A stretch of DNA of 64,000 nucleotides, taken from NCBI GenBank assembly GCA_020205615.1, contig CM035169.1, positions 16,437,258-16,501,257 on the forward strand. The letters run 5' to 3'. Both the position numbers and the translations under genes were made by a program. Below are positions 45,354 to 58,727 of the stretch, piece by piece. Source of the stretch: Panax quinquefolius. Its lineage: Eukaryota; Streptophyta; Magnoliopsida; Apiales; Araliaceae. The notes under the pieces were generated by a model. That model was not told where the DNA came from. It made no database searches and saw only the letters and a list, made by a program, of their open reading frames with translations. Within the stretch, counting starts at the first letter, position 1. Each line of letters starts with the position of its first letter.

Positions 45354-48002
45354 TGTGACGCCTCAAAATAGGTATACACAACACCCATTCGAAAGTCGCC
45401 AAATACATGGTATAAGAAGCAAACTACAACTTCAATAATACAAATGTCGTGTGAAATACGACAATATATATCATGAGTTTAAATATATTATCGTCTTCTG
45501 CATAATATCCACACGCAAATAAATCCCCATCATAATTATTGATACATTATTTTACAAAAATAGTGAGGACTACTAAACAATCTCTCTCTCTAGAACCTTC
45601 ATTCCATACCCCGACTAGTACTCGCTACATTCTCGCCTCCCGAGAAAAAAATGGAACAACAAGGAAAAGGGTGAGCTCAACTAGCCCAAGAAGAATATTA
45701 TGACTAAGATAATATACAACAAATTATCGTTAGTCTTCAACAGGAAAATCTAATAGAATACAATAGACAACAAATTTTAAATCAATATTCGCAATGGAGA
45801 TAATAATTCATTGAAGAGTTAAGTAGAGAATGCAAACTACTATCTTCTATGTATGAATTTAAAGGTTCATCATCTATCTTTTATCCTCGTAACATCAATC
45901 AATATACATCTCGAATCAAATATTCATCTTTGCACTACTGTGCCAAAGATATTCATCATTGGTCATGTTCATTTAAACACTGCTCATCTTTGCACTACAA
46001 AGCCAAAGATATTAATCGATCTGGCCATGTTCATCTCAACACTGCTCATCTTTTGCACTATGTGCCAAAGATATTCTTCAGAAATCATTCATCTTTGCAC
46101 CACAAAGCCAAAGATATTCAATAATATCATCATTTAAGACCGAGGATGATGAAAAATATTTTTAAAGAAACGAATCCAAAGTGAAACAAAATGACAAGGA
46201 TTAAGGATTAAGGATTCAGACTTTGTTTTATCCATGTCCAACAATACCTCAAAAATAATCATAGTGGTGTAAAATTCAAGAATGATCAAAACATGGATAC
46301 AATCAAAGCTAGTATCCGTAATAGATATTTTGGACGCAAAAGAAGAAATTTTATTTTCTATGAATAGTCAGATATCGTGAATAGTGATCGTGAATACGTG
46401 AATAAGAAACTCCGACACCAAAAGATGTAAATTCCAAAAAAACATCTTCACGCTTCATGAATAAGACTCGTGAATAAGAATCGTGAATAAGAACTCATGA
46501 ATAAGTAACTCGTGAATAAGAACTCATGAATAGTAACCCCGACATGAAAAAGTTCCAAATTTGATAAAACTTCAGATCAATATTTCAAAGATAATGATAT
46601 CAAGAAATAATATCATTAAAAAAATAATATCCCTTACCTCAAAGAATCAAGATTTCTAAGGAAAAGCTCAAGTGATGCTGAATGAAACTTGTACAGAACA
46701 GCAACTCTCAAAGTATCTAAATACTCACAAAATATGCTCAATAAAATAGAGAGAGAAAGAGAGAAAACTTTGTTTCTAGTGTGATTTTTAATTCTAACTT
46801 AAATTTCTATTTATAGAAAATGTTGTTACGCCAAGGCATTTTAACTCGCAAACCCGATGGCTTTACCTCCTACTATTCCCACCCACCACATTTGAAAATT
46901 CAATTGAGCACATTTCTCACCAACCAAAAGTGGGGCCCACCAATTCTAGAATTTTCCACCAAAATCATTTATAACCTAATTTCTAATCACCACCTCTTAA
47001 AATTCATAATAAATTATACGCCTATTTTTAATCTGTTCAAAATTTGTGGACATATACTCAACTTATATATGTATAACATATCCAAAAATTACAACGATCC
47101 AACTACTTGATTAAATATTATAACTCACACAATAAAGTCATAAATAACACCAATTTGATCTTTTAATACCTCCAATCCGACAAAATACAAATAAAACATC
47201 TCAAAGATTAATTCCTTCATTAATAACCACATAAATAAATCCATCATTTATATTCATATAAAATAAATATTTCCTTATCATATGAATCAATAATTAATTA
47301 TTCACAAATAATATTACAGTAATCACATTTACGACAAACCAGTCGCTCCTCAGAAAGAGGGGCTTTCCAATAAGGATCTCTCCTCATCATGCGCAAGCAA
47401 TTAGTGACCAAACCTCTCCTCAGATGTAACTTTCTAGACATTGCCAATAATGTTATCTAATAATATTATTCAAATAATATGAATTATTGATCCGATAATG
47501 GGAAATATCGCAAAAGGACAATTATCAAACAAAGAATAATATAAAATACCAACGCAAAGAATTATTGAATCAATAAAATAAACTATTGAACAAGAATTAC
47601 TATAACAATTATGAGTAGTGCCTTCTTCACGTAAGAATCAATAATTGATGCAATACCGCAGCCATCTTTGCTCAACAACAACAGACAGTGTGTTTTAACC
47701 ACCGGGTATTCCAACAAGATAATCTGAATAACTACGCCCGCTATTTTTAAACAACTTATATTTGCTATTTTCTTCATTTTTTTCATCCAATCGCTTTTTC
47801 ATTTAATGGGGCCCACACACGTAATATTCCACGACCAATTTAATATTCCTCGACAAAAAATGAATATTTTATAACCACTTGCTTATTTTGAAATATTTAT
47901 GATTTAACCCCTAACTATCCACATTAATCAAATCAACCCTTAATATTTCAAAATAATAAATAGAGAAAATTAAATTTCATTAATAATAAGTGGGGTCTTA
48001 TA
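45354..48002 (-). mobile_element. Solo D-type LTR (-)
   Basis: 2649 bp, TGTGACGCCTCAAAATAGG ... GTGGGGTCTTATA. Flanks are TGAGA (45349-45353) and CGAGA (48003-48007), a 5-bp TSD with one difference. The interrupted host sequence rejoins as GCTTACGTGAGAAGTCACT, as found uninterrupted (complement) near 24180-24200. Donor GT complementary to 46636-46637, TATA box 46807-46816, hairpin units 45925-46125, 15-bp repeats 46380-46540. Confidence 0.92.
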
Positions 48003-48419
48003 CGAGAAGTCACTCAAATTTATGCTCAATTATTCTTACTTAGATGAATTCTAAATGCTCATCGATTATATCTCTTATATTATTGATTCAATTATTGTCA
48101 CACAAGATCATCTCAGATAATATGTTATAAGATAAATCAATAATTGAGACGACAAGTTATAAATGATTAATAATTGTTGAAAGATTAAATATGTGTTGAT
48201 TAAAAATAAAATGATTTGTGGTAATATTTATTCAATCCTTGATGTATATAAAGATACTGCATTATATGAGACATTTTTGGTAAGTTTGATTATTTTATTG
48301 GGGCCCATATGTCATCATCTAAGAGTCCTTCAATAATAAGAATTACCTTTGTGAATAGTAATTACCTCAGGAATAGTAATTACCTTCGTCAATAGTATTT
48401 ACACTTCATTCATAACATA

Positions 48420-51036
48420 TGTGACACCCCAAAATAGGTATACATCACCCATTCGAGTTGTCAAATACACGGTATGTAAACAACTACAACTTTATTATTA
48501 CAATAGTAAAATCTGAGTTTAAATACAAATATTATCTTCTAGATAATATTTATACTCAAATAAATCCTCATCACATTTATCGATACATTATTTTATAAAA
48601 ATGGTGAGGACTACTAAACAATCCTTTTCTAAAACCTTCATTCCATACCCCGACTGCATTTCGCTTATATTCTCGCCTCCCCGAGAAGAATGGAACAAAA
48701 GGAAAAGGGTGAGCTCAACTAGCTCAAGAAGAATATTACGACTAAGATAATATACAACAAATTATCGTTAGTCTTCAACAGGAAAATTTAATGAATACAA
48801 TAGACAACAAATTTTAAATCAATATTCATAGAATGAAATAATAATTCATTAGAAGAGTTAAGAGAGAATGAAAACTACTATCTTCTATGTATGAATTTAA
48901 AAGTTCATCATCATCTTTTATCCTCGAAACAACAATCAATATACATCCAAAGAATCAAATATTCATTTAAACACTGCTCATCTTTGCACTACGTGCCAAA
49001 GATATTAATCACCTATCATATTCATCTCAACACTGCTCATCTCATCTGCACTACGTGCCAAAGATATTCTTCGTGAAATCATTCATCTTTGCACTACAAA
49101 GCCAAAGATATTCAATAATATCATCATTTAAGACCGAGGATGATGAAAATATTTTTAAAGAACGAATCCAAAGTGAAACAAAATGACAAGGATTAAGGAT
49201 TAAGGATTCAGACTTTTGTTTTATCCATGTCCAACAATACCCCAAAAATAATCACAGTGGTGTAAAATTCAAGAATGATCAAAACATGGATACAATCAAA
49301 GCTAGTATCCGTAATAGATATTTTGGACTTAAAAGAAGAAATTTTATTTTCTTGAATAGTGTCAGATACGTGAATAGTGCCAGATATACGAATACGTGAA
49401 TAGTAATCTTACACCAAAAGATAGAAATTCCAAAAAAACATCTTCACGCTTTCATTAATAGTACTCGTGAATAAGAACTCGTGAATAGTAACTCATGAAT
49501 AGTAATTCGTGAATAAGAACTCATGAATAAGTAACCCCGATATGAAAAAGTTCCAAATTTGATAAAACTTTAGATCAACATTTCAAAGATAATGATATCA
49601 AGAAATAATATCATTACGAAAAAAATAATATCCCTTACCTCAAAGAATCAAGATTTCTAAGGAAAGGCTCAAGTGATGTCGAATGAAACTTCAGATTTAA
49701 CAAAGAACTCTTAAAGTATCTAAATACTCACAAAATACGCTCAATAATATAGAGAGAGAAAGAGAGAAAACTTTGTTTCGTGTGATTTTCAATTTAACTT
49801 AGCCCTCTATTTATAGAAAATGTTAAATTCACCAAGGCAGATTTGACCTGCTACACCGATGGCTTTTACCCGCGCTACTATTGCCACCCACCACATTTGA
49901 AATAAAATTCAGCACATTTCTTCACCAACCACAAGTGGGGCCCACTCAATTCTAGAATTTTCCACCAAAATCAATTATAACCCTAATTTCAATAATCCGA
50001 CACCTCTTAAAATTCATAACAAATCATTCGTGCATTTTAACGGTTCAAAATTTGTGGACATATACTCAACTTATGTATGTATAATATACCCAAAAATTAC
50101 CACAATCCAACTGGGCTCGGATTAAAAATTATAACCCCGCAATATATCTCAAAACCCCGATTTAATTTTTAATACCTCCAAACTGTAAAATATCGATAAA
50201 ACACCTCAACAATAATTTCTTCATTTATAACCACATAAATAAATCCATCATTTATATCCACATAAAATAAATATTTCTTTATCATATGAATCAATAATTA
50301 ATTATTCACAAATAATATTATGTAATCACAATTACGACAACCAGCCGCTCCTGTGAAAGAGAGGGCTTTCGATAAGGATTTCTCTCATCATGGGCGCGCA
50401 ATTAGGTGACCAAACTCTCCTCGATGTAACTTTCTAGACATCGCCAATAATGCTATCTAATAATATTATTCAAATAATATGAATTATTGATCCGATAATG
50501 GAGATAATGCAAAAGGACAATTATCGAACAACAATAATATAAAATATCAACGCAAAGAATTATCGAATCAATAAAATAAAATATCGAACAAGAATTCATC
50601 GTGAAAATTATCGAGTAAGTGCCTTCACGTAAGGATCAATAATTCAACAATATCTGCAATACCGTGTGCATCAGGCAACCACGCCAGACATCAGATTTTA
50701 ACCACCGGGTATTCCAATGCCTTAATTCAGAATAACTACGCCTGTTATTTTTAACCAACTTATATTTGTCTGCTTTCTTCATCCAATCGCTTTCGCTATA
50801 GGGCCCACACATGGTCGCTAGCGTCAGACGATTTAATATTCCCCGACAAGCATTTAATATTCCACGACCAAACGTAATATTCCCCGTCAAAATGAATATT
50901 TTATAACCACTCGCTTATTTTGAAATATTTTATGATTTAACCCTTAAATATCCACATTAATCAAATCAACCCTTACTATTTCAAAATAATAAATAAAGGA
51001 AATTCCTTTTATTTTAAAAAATTTCTGGGTCTTACA
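48420..51036 (-). mobile_element. D-type LTR, left (3' LTR of element D)
   Basis: 2617 bp, TGTGACACCCCAAAATAGG ... TTTCTGGGTCTTACA. Donor GT complementary to 49637-49638, TATA box 49807-49816, hairpin units 48970-49115, 15-bp repeats 49450-49535. Confidence 0.92.
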
Positions 51037-51360
51037 ACCTCCCTCCTTATGAAATTTCGGCCTCTAAATCGACGACGACGCATTCTGTGTGTTTCAAAAG
51101 GTGAGGATACCTCGCTTTCATTTCCGCTTCCAATTCCTGTGTCATTTCCTCTATAAGATGATTCCTCCACAAAACTTTAACTTGTGGTATGATTTCATAC
51201 AGTAGGACATGCTCCTTCCTATCCAAGATCTTGATAGTACCTCCTCACACGCTAAGTTTGGCTATCTCGTCCTGGTTCTAACTCAATAACGTGGTTCGGG
51301 TCTTTCACATATTTACGAAGTACGGATATGTGAAACACATTATGAACACGAGACATACTT
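51037..51360 (-). pseudogene. Polypurine tract and chromodomain-like pol end (element D)
   Basis: The polypurine tract CATAAGGAGGGAGGT is complementary to 51037-51051. Beyond it the complement of 51100-51330 aligns with the chromodomain-like end of element C (LRKYV and DPN-VIELEP type blocks) in broken frames. Confidence 0.78.
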
Positions 51361-51399
51361 GAGGTAACGCAAGTCTATAGCTACATTTCCTACTCTGGT

Positions 51400-52180
51400 C
51401 AAGAATTTGAAATGGACCAATAAATCGTGGATCGAGCTTTCCTCTCTTCCCAAATCTCAGAAACTCCTTCCATGGAGCAACTCAGTAACAATACATGATC
51501 CCTACATTAAATTCCACGCCCTTTCGATGAAGATCCGCATAACTCTTTTGTCGATCTTGAGCCGTTTGTATACGCTGGTGTCAATTATTTGGATCTTTTT
51601 TCAGAGTCATACGCATTTAACTCCCTGTCCCAAACAATGTTGTTTCACCCACCTCATCCCAACATATCGAGAGAACGACATTTTCGGCCCATATAATGCT
51701 TCAATGGAGCCACACCTATACTTGCTCGATAATCGTTGTTGTAGGAGAATTCCACCAATGGTAAATACTTATCCCAACCGCCTTGAAGTTCAGGACATGT
51801 AGTCTTAATAAATCTTCAAGAGTTTGAATAGTCCTCTCCGATTGTTCGTCTGCTTGGGGATGGTATGTTAACTAAATCGCAAACTGCGCTCTCATAGCTT
51901 TTTGCAAGCTAACCCAAAATCTTGAAGTGAATCTTGGGACACGATCCAAACTATGGATACAGTAGTATGCCATGCAACCTCACGATCTCATTTACGCATA
52001 TACTAAAGCAAGACGCTCAAGGAATAAGTCTCCGTGACGCAAGAAATGAGCAGAGACTTGGTTAATCTATCAACAATAACCCAAATAAGATTGATGCGCC
52101 GAGAAACCGTAGAAGATTTGTAAATTAAATCCATGGTAATGTGTTCCCACTTCCATTCCTAATCTCAAGTGGTTGCAACG
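51400..52180 (-). pseudogene. Integrase core (element D)
   Basis: It aligns base by base with 10740-11500 of element C. The region around the catalytic Asp (complement of about 51925-51960) reads [10 protein letters not shown] with one altered codon before it, and the ERTIQTLEDLL region lies near 51810-51845. The order is normal: HHCC finger upstream, chromodomain downstream. Frames are broken. Confidence 0.78.
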
Positions 52181-52560
52181 GACCCTTAGGTACTAGATGT
52201 CCGCCTTTACACGCCGGGCAAGTTAAACACATCGAGATAAACTTTGCAATCTCTCTCTTCATATTATTCCACCAAAATGTATGTCAAGATCACGATACAT
52301 TTTAGTACTTCCGTGATGGATTACAAATGGTGTATTGTGCCTCCATCATAATCTTGTACTTTAAATCGAGTCGTTAGAACACAAAGTCAGAGTGGACTCA
52401 AGTATTCCTTCTTCATCAATTCTCGCCCTAATAGCTCCTTCTTGTATTTCTTCTTCATAATGATCACTCCTGCCCATGGCTCGAAAGCAACCTTAACTTT
52501 TTCTATTAAAGTTGGTTTCTACGCCAGATACTTGACATCATCGCACTCGCTCCTCAAGAT
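52180..52560 (-). pseudogene. Integrase HHCC finger and linker (element D)
   Basis: It aligns with 11515-11900 of element C, including the stretch complementary to CACCAAAATGTATG that encodes the second histidine region (YHDI--TFWW type) and the linker LEL-R-KK. Frames are interrupted several times. Confidence 0.72.
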
Positions 52561-53020
52561 ATGATCTTCTACTCAATGCGCCACTACCACGCTCGCTTTT
52601 ACTGTGATGGTATCAATAAAGTGTGGTCGTAGTCTTTCAATAGCTCGAGCCAACGTCCGCCAGATGTTGAGTTCTTTTGAGTGAAGAAATATTTAAGGCT
52701 TTTTATGATCCGAATATATCTCCACTTTCTCCCCATATAGATAAGGCTCCATATCTTTAGCGCTGAACGATCTGGGTCGCTAACTCTAGATCACGAGTAG
52801 GATAATTCCTCTCATACTCTTTTTAAGTTGTCGCGAGGCATAGGCTATGACTTTCCACGCTGCATGAGAACACATCCCAACCCTTCGCCTCAAGATCGTC
52901 AGAGATAACAAATCCATCCGAACCAGATGGTATTGTCATAACAGCCAAATAAGTCTCCTCTAAGCTCTTGGAAACTTTTCTCGCATTCTTCATTCCAAAC
53001 GAATTTTCAGATCCTTTCGA
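52560..53020 (-). pseudogene. RNase H (element D)
   Basis: The complement shows the [15 protein letters not shown] block (near 52670-52715) and the [20 protein letters not shown] region (near 52780-52850), as in element C. Frame changes separate them. Confidence 0.78.
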
Positions 53021-53049
53021 AAGTTAGCCGAAGATGGAGTAGCGATTCG

Positions 53050-53870
53050 AGAAAACCTTCCACTAATCTCCGATAATAACCAAATTAAGCCCAAAAGCTA
53101 CGATTTCAACACCACCGACTTTCGGTTGTTCCCAACTTCAGATTGCTTCAATCTTCACGGATCAACAGATACTCCATGTTTTGACACCATATGCCCAAGA
53201 AAGGCTACTTCCTCGCCGTAACTCGCGATTTCTTCAATTTGGCATATAGTTGGTTTTCACTAAGCCTTCGAGTACCACTTCAAATGGTGCTCATGATCTT
53301 CACGACTTTTGGAATATATAAGGATGTCATCAATAAAGACAACAACGAATCGATCCAAATATTCCTTGAATACTTGGCTCATCATATCCATGAAAGTCGC
53401 AGGAGCATTTAGTTAGTCCGAAAGACATGACTAAGAATTCATAATGCCCATACCGAAGTTCAAGGCGCCTTTGAATATCCTCGCTTTTAATCTTCATTGA
53501 TGATATCCGAATCTAAGATCGATTTTTGAAAAGAATTGTGCCCTCGTGAATCGGTCAAACAAGTCATCAATACGAGGTAGAGGATACCTATTCTTGATGG
53601 TGACATGGTTCAATTCCCGATAGTCAATACAAAGTCGCGATACTCCCGCTTTTCTTCTTTACAAATAAAACAGAGCACCCCAAGGTGATGTACTAGATTT
53701 AATGAAATCAATGTCCAACAATTCCTCGTAGTTGGACCTTTAACTCCCCAAGTTCAATAGAGCCATTCGACATGGGGTTTTAGAAATGGGCTTTGTACTC
53801 AAAGTTCAAGATCAATAAAGAATTCAACTTCACGCTCGGGGTAGACCGGAAGTTCTTCGTGAAATACGCT
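53050..53870 (-). pseudogene. Reverse transcriptase (element D)
   Basis: An uninterrupted active-site stretch, [13 protein letters not shown], is encoded by the complement of about 53315-53353, with FIDD at 53326-53337. The upstream block [16 protein letters not shown] lies near 53560-53620, and the KPISKAP-RMAP start near 53760-53800. The catalytic aspartates are intact. Frame shifts elsewhere prevent a full-length reading as written. Confidence 0.85.
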
Positions 53871-54259
53871 AGAAAGTCAATAACAACAGAATATTATTCA
53901 AATTTGACGTGTCTTTATTCAAATCCATAACATGGGCTAAGAAAGCTTGACATCCATTTTTCAATAAATGAATAATTTTATGATTAGATATGATAGTGAT
54001 TGATTTTAATGGTTTAGTTGCTTGAATTGCATAACAAGTCAAGTTGGTTTAGAATATGAAAACTAACAACCCATTTAAAACAATCAATTTTGGTATGATG
54101 AGTAGTTAACCAATCAATCCCTCAAAATCACATCAAAAGCAAGTATCTTTAAAGAGATAAGGTCAACAGTAAGGTGATGGTGCCAACTTGAATCAAACAA
54201 GATTTATAAAATGTGGATGTGATGAAAGTTTCTCCCAACTGGAGTTTCCACAGATAAGT

Positions 54260-54420
54260 CAAAGTCTAATTCTCCTGAGTCAAGTTTAAACGCTGAGCAC
54301 ATGCAGAGAGATAAATGAATGGGTAGCACCTAGATCAAGTAAGGTATAAACTTCGCAAGAATTTATAAATAGCTTACTCGTGATCACCTCGCTTCAGTTC
54401 TCATTATGACCAACCACAAC
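54260..54420 (-). pseudogene. Protease (element D)
   Basis: The complement encodes [20 protein letters not shown]. The active site DTG reads DLG here: the expected codon overlaps a CAG trinucleotide, the context that is most often altered in this sequence, so the change may not be real. Position and flanking residues match the intact site of element B. Confidence 0.78.
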
Positions 54421-54499
54421 AAACGCCTTCCTAATCGCTGACTTCGATTTTTCGACCGAATTTTTCGAGTCACCCCCCCTCAATAACTAGGTTTCGCCA

Positions 54500-54625
54500 T
54501 CGCATAATCTCGAAGCGATATGTCCTTCCTTTCCACAACTATAGCATACCTTGAATCATTGCTAGGGCGCTTGACCGATATGTCCCTCTTTTCCAGATTA
54601 GAAAGTATACGACCGGTGGTCGCTT
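54500..54625 (-). pseudogene. Gag zinc knuckles (element D)
   Basis: The complement of about 54525-54560 encodes CYSCGKEGHIASRLC, a CCHC knuckle with one residue too many before the last Cys. A second, more damaged one lies at 54580-54620. The arrangement is as in elements B and C. Confidence 0.72.
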
Positions 54626-54869
54626 CCTCCCTGTAGAACCGCTTGTCATGCAGACCGCTGCCTTCACATAGTCGCCATAAATCCTCTTTTAAAATCTCTC
54701 CCCGACTCGCTTCTTCTCGCTTTCACGACCATGATTACCACCAGAGTGGTTACCATTTCGTCCTCATTCTGCTTTTCTCCGCAGTTATCATTATTCGCTG
54801 ATCGCTATCTCTCGTACGATCCTCGTTATGGTCCTCAATGACTGCATCAAGTATCTCGCCTAATAATTG

Positions 54870-55566
54870 AGCCCTGCTTATAACATCTCAATAAAGAGAA
54901 AGTTTATGAGAAATGAGATATCGACGACGCCGTGTTTCAAACCTCTAAGAAACATCCGCCATACGCTCCTCATTCTCCACCAAATGAGGTGCAAACTCGA
55001 TAACTCGCAAACTTTGCCTCGCATCGAGACACCGCCATGTTGTTTTGCTCTAATCGATGAACTCCACTTCCTTCATACGATTTAACACTTTCGTGAAAGT
55101 ATTTGTCATTAAATAGTCTCTCAAACGCCTCCCAAGACATGCCGAAAAGGGCTGGATGGTACGCTTCACGACTCCCACCAAAGAGTCTCGCCACTAACAT
55201 AAAGGTGGCGAATGGAACCTTCGTTCTCCCGCATCCCAAGACATCGAATATCTTGTAATTTGTTTGACCCATGTTTCCGCCATGATCGGATCTCGCTTTC
55301 CTTTAAATTCGTGGTCCCAACTCTTCGAATCGCTGGTTGTGACAACCCGTGAATTGCTATCATTTCTCCTCAGATTTTGAACACGAGTCTCTCGTCGCCG
55401 ATTTTGCATGAATCGCAAAAAACTTCTAAACATCCCTCGCTCATCATCTCGCTTCATTGGTGTTGTTCACATGGGAGGAACATTGCCACTGCTGACGCTC
55501 TCCTCGCTGTAGTACAGCATCTCCACGGCCTCATTTACTCCATCGTTATTATTCTCAAACGACATT
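54870..55566 (-). pseudogene. Gag N-terminus and capsid-like core (element D)
   Basis: Gag starts near 55566 (the complement of GACATTCTCAAATACCGCC is at the place of the gag starts in B and C). Open runs encode FRSFLRFMQNRRRETRVQNL, KIFDVLGCGRTKVPFATFML and LFGMSWEAFERLFNDKYFHE, then LEQNNMAVSR, the order of the Retrotrans_gag domain. This is the only gag in the window not split or deleted, although its frame changes several times. Confidence 0.85.
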
Positions 55567-55727
55567 CTCAAATACCGCCATAAAACAAGGGTTAATTAAG
55601 GAAATCAATATATCACATAATATCCCTATATACCGACCAACTAACAAATAAGCTAGTAGACACACTAACAAGGATTTACTCGCCTCCCTCCTAGTTCTAT
55701 TCCCCGATCTCCGCCAGAGATCATATC

Positions 55728-55745
55728 CCTAAGCTCGATACTAAC
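55728..55745 (-). other. PBS of element D
   Basis: The complement reads GTTAGTATCGAGCTTAGG beside the right LTR, matching the PBS of element B and, with a CAG change, the initiator-Met type. Confidence 0.7.
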
Positions 55746-58408
55746 CGTGACACCCCCAAAATAGGTATACATCACCCATTCCGAGTCACAATACATGGCA
55801 TGTAAACAACTACAACTTTATTATTACAACAAGAAATCGTGAGTTTAAATACAAATATTATCTTCTAGATAATATTTATACTTCAATAAATCCTCATCAC
55901 ATTTATTGATACATTATTTTACAAAATGGTGAGGACTACTAAACAATCCTTTCTAAAACCTTCATTCCATACCCCGACTGCACTCGCTATATTCTCGCCT
56001 CCCCGAGAAGAATGGAACAAAAGGAAAAGTGGTGAGCTCAACTAGCTCAAGAAGAATATTACGACTAAGATAATATACAACAAATTATCGTTAGTCTTCA
56101 ACAGGAAAAATTTAATGAATACAATAGACAACAAATTTTAAATCAATATTCGCAATGAAATAATAATTCATTAGAAGAGTTAAGTAGAGAATGAAACTAC
56201 TATCTTCTATCTATGAATTTAAAAGTTCATCATCATCTTTTATCCCTCGTAACAACAATCAATATACATCCGAATCAAATATTCATCTTTGCACTATAAA
56301 GCCAAAGATATTCATCACTTGGTCATGTTCATTTAAACACTGCTCATCTTTGCACTACAAGGCCAAAGATATTAATCACGGTCATGTTCATCTCAACACC
56401 GCTCATCTTTGCACTACAAAGCCAAAGATATTCTTCAGAAATCATTCATCTCTGCACTACACAGCCAAAGATATTCAATAATATCATCATTTAAGACCGA
56501 GGATGATGAAAAATATTTTTAAAGAACGAATCCAAAGGAAACAAAATGACAAGGATTAAGGATTAAGGATTCGTATTTTGTTTTATCCATGTCCAACAAT
56601 ACCCCAAAAATAATCATAGTGGTGTAAAATTCAAGAATGATCAAAACACGGATACAATCAAAGCTAGTATCCGTAATAGATATTTTGGATTTAAAAGAAG
56701 AAATTTTATTTTTATGAATAAGGTCAGATACGTGAATAGTGTCAGATACGTGAATAAGGTCAAGACACGTGAATAAGTAACTCGACACCAAAAGATAGAA
56801 ATTCCACAAAAAACATCTTCACGCTTCATTTAATAAGACTCGTGAATAAGAACTCGTGAATAAGAACTCATTAATAGTAACTCGTGAATAAGAACTCATG
56901 AATAAGAAACCCTGACATGAAAAAGTTCCAAATTTGATAAAAACTTCAGATCAACATTTCAAAGATAATGATATGAAGAAATAATATCATTACGAAAAAA
57001 ATAATATCCCTTACCTCAAAGAATCAAGATTTCGGAAGGAAAGGCTCAAGTGATGCCGAATGAAACTTCAGATCAATAAAGAACTCTCAAAGTATCTAAA
57101 TACTCACAAAATACGCTTCAATAATATAGAGAGAAAGAGAGAAAACTTTGTTTCGTGTGATTTTCAATTCTAACTTAAATTTCTATTTATAGGAAAATGT
57201 TAGCTAACAAGGCAGATTTGACCTCGCCACCGATGGGCTTTAATCGCTACTATTGCCACCCACCACATTTGAAATAAAATTCAGCACATTTCTTCACCAA
57301 CCACAAGTGGGGCCCACTCAATTCTAGAATTTTCCACCAAAATCAATTATAACCCTAATTTCCTAATCGTACACCTCTTAAAATTCATAACAAATCATTC
57401 GTGCATTTTTATCGGCTCAAAATTTGTGGACATATACTCAACTTATGTATGTATAACATACCAAAAATTACCACAATCCAACTCCATTTGATTAAAATTA
57501 TAACCCCGCAATATATCTCAAAACCCCGATTTAATTTTTTAATACCTCCAATCTGTAAAATACCGATAAAACACCTCAACAATAATTTCTTCATTTATAA
57601 CCACATAAATAAATCCATCATTTATATCCACATAAAATAAATATTTCTTTATCATATGAATCAATAATTAATTATTCACAAATAATATTACGTAATCACA
57701 ATTATGACAACCAAAGCCGCTCCTCAGAAAGAGGGGCTTCGATAAGGATTTCTCCATCGGGCGCCGTAATTAGGTGACCAAACCTCTCCTCGATGTAACT
57801 TTCTAGACATTGCCAATAATGCTATCTAATAATATTATTCAAATAATATGAATTATTGATCCGATAATGGAGATAACGCAAGGACAATTATGAACAACAA
57901 TAATATAAAATATCAACGCAGCAATTATCAATCAATAAAATAAAATATGAACAATAATAATCACCGTGAAAAATTATCGAGTAAAGGCCTTCACGTAAGG
58001 ATCAATAATTCAACAATATCGCGGTAATACCGCATCATCAAGGCAACCACGCCAGACATCAGATTTTAACCAACCGGTATTCCAATGGGGCCTTTTAATT
58101 CTGAATAACTACGCCAAGTTATTTTTAACCAACTTATATTTGTCGCTTTTCTTCATCCAATCGCTCAAGTTATGGGACCACACATGGTCGCTACCGTCCG
58201 CATTTAATATTCCCGACAAAGATTTAATATTCCACGACCAAACGAATATTCCCGACCAAAATGAATATTTTATAACCACTTGCTTATTTTGAAATATTTT
58301 AAGCATGATTTAACCCTTAACTATCCACATTAATCAAATCAACCCTTACTATTTCAAAATAATAAATAAAGGAAATTCCTTTTATTTAAAAAAATTTCTG
58401 GTCTTACA
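55746..58408 (-). mobile_element. D-type LTR, right (5' LTR of element D)
   Basis: 2663 bp, starting CGTGACACCCCCAAAATAGG. Donor GT complementary to 57013-57014, TATA box 57183-57192, hairpin units 56275-56485, 15-bp repeats 56710-56905. Very similar to the left LTR. Most differences are small indels. Confidence 0.92.
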
Positions 58409-58570
58409 AATAGTAATTACCTTTGTGAATAAGAATTACCTTTCGTGAATAGTAATTACCTTCACAATAGTATTTACCTTCACAATAGTAATTACCTTCT
58501 TCAATAGTAATTACCTTCGCTAATAGTAATTACCTTCGCCAATAGTAATTATCCTTCGCAAATAGTAGTC
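58409..58570 (+). repeat. 19-bp minisatellite upstream of LTR promoter
   Basis: About eight units of AATAGTAATTACCTTCGTC type, the complement of the 19-bp repeat in the B LTRs. The tract continues from 48330-48410 on the other side of element D, so element D inserted into it. Confidence 0.88.
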
Positions 58571-58717
58571 ATTCCTTCAATATTACCAAAAGTTAATCGC
58601 TTCTCTTGGTGTTCCAAGGGTTAATTACCCCTTCGCAAATAGTAGTTGTCTCTTCAATATTACCAAGAGTCATTTTGACCCTTCATAAGCACCAAGAGAA
58701 GAGCCACCTCGCTTTTT

Positions 58718-58727
58718 CTATAAATAG
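58718..58727 (+). promoter_or_regulatory. TATA box of host B/C LTR
   Basis: CTATAAATAG lies 120 bp before the donor-like TTCTAAG/GTAGGGAA at 58841-58853. The promoter is now separated by three insertions from the start of its LTR. Confidence 0.7.

Larger units (their letters stand above)
48420..58408 (-). mobile_element. Element D: full-length Ty3/gypsy chromovirus-like element
   Basis: 9989 bp with both LTRs and the complete set of pol domains. Left (3') LTR 48420-51036, internal domain 51037-55745, right (5') LTR 55746-58408. It lies in the 19-bp repeat tract of the host LTR. The flanks ACATA and AATAG do not form a clear TSD, perhaps because of sequence noise in the repeats. The coding region has many frame changes but the gross structure is complete, so it or a relative is the likely source of enzymes for the mini-elements. 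Confidence 0.93.

Noticed and set aside
48415..58413. TSD for element D
   Set aside because: ACATA and AATAG do not match. The insertion lies in a degenerate 19-bp repeat, so I do not claim a duplication.
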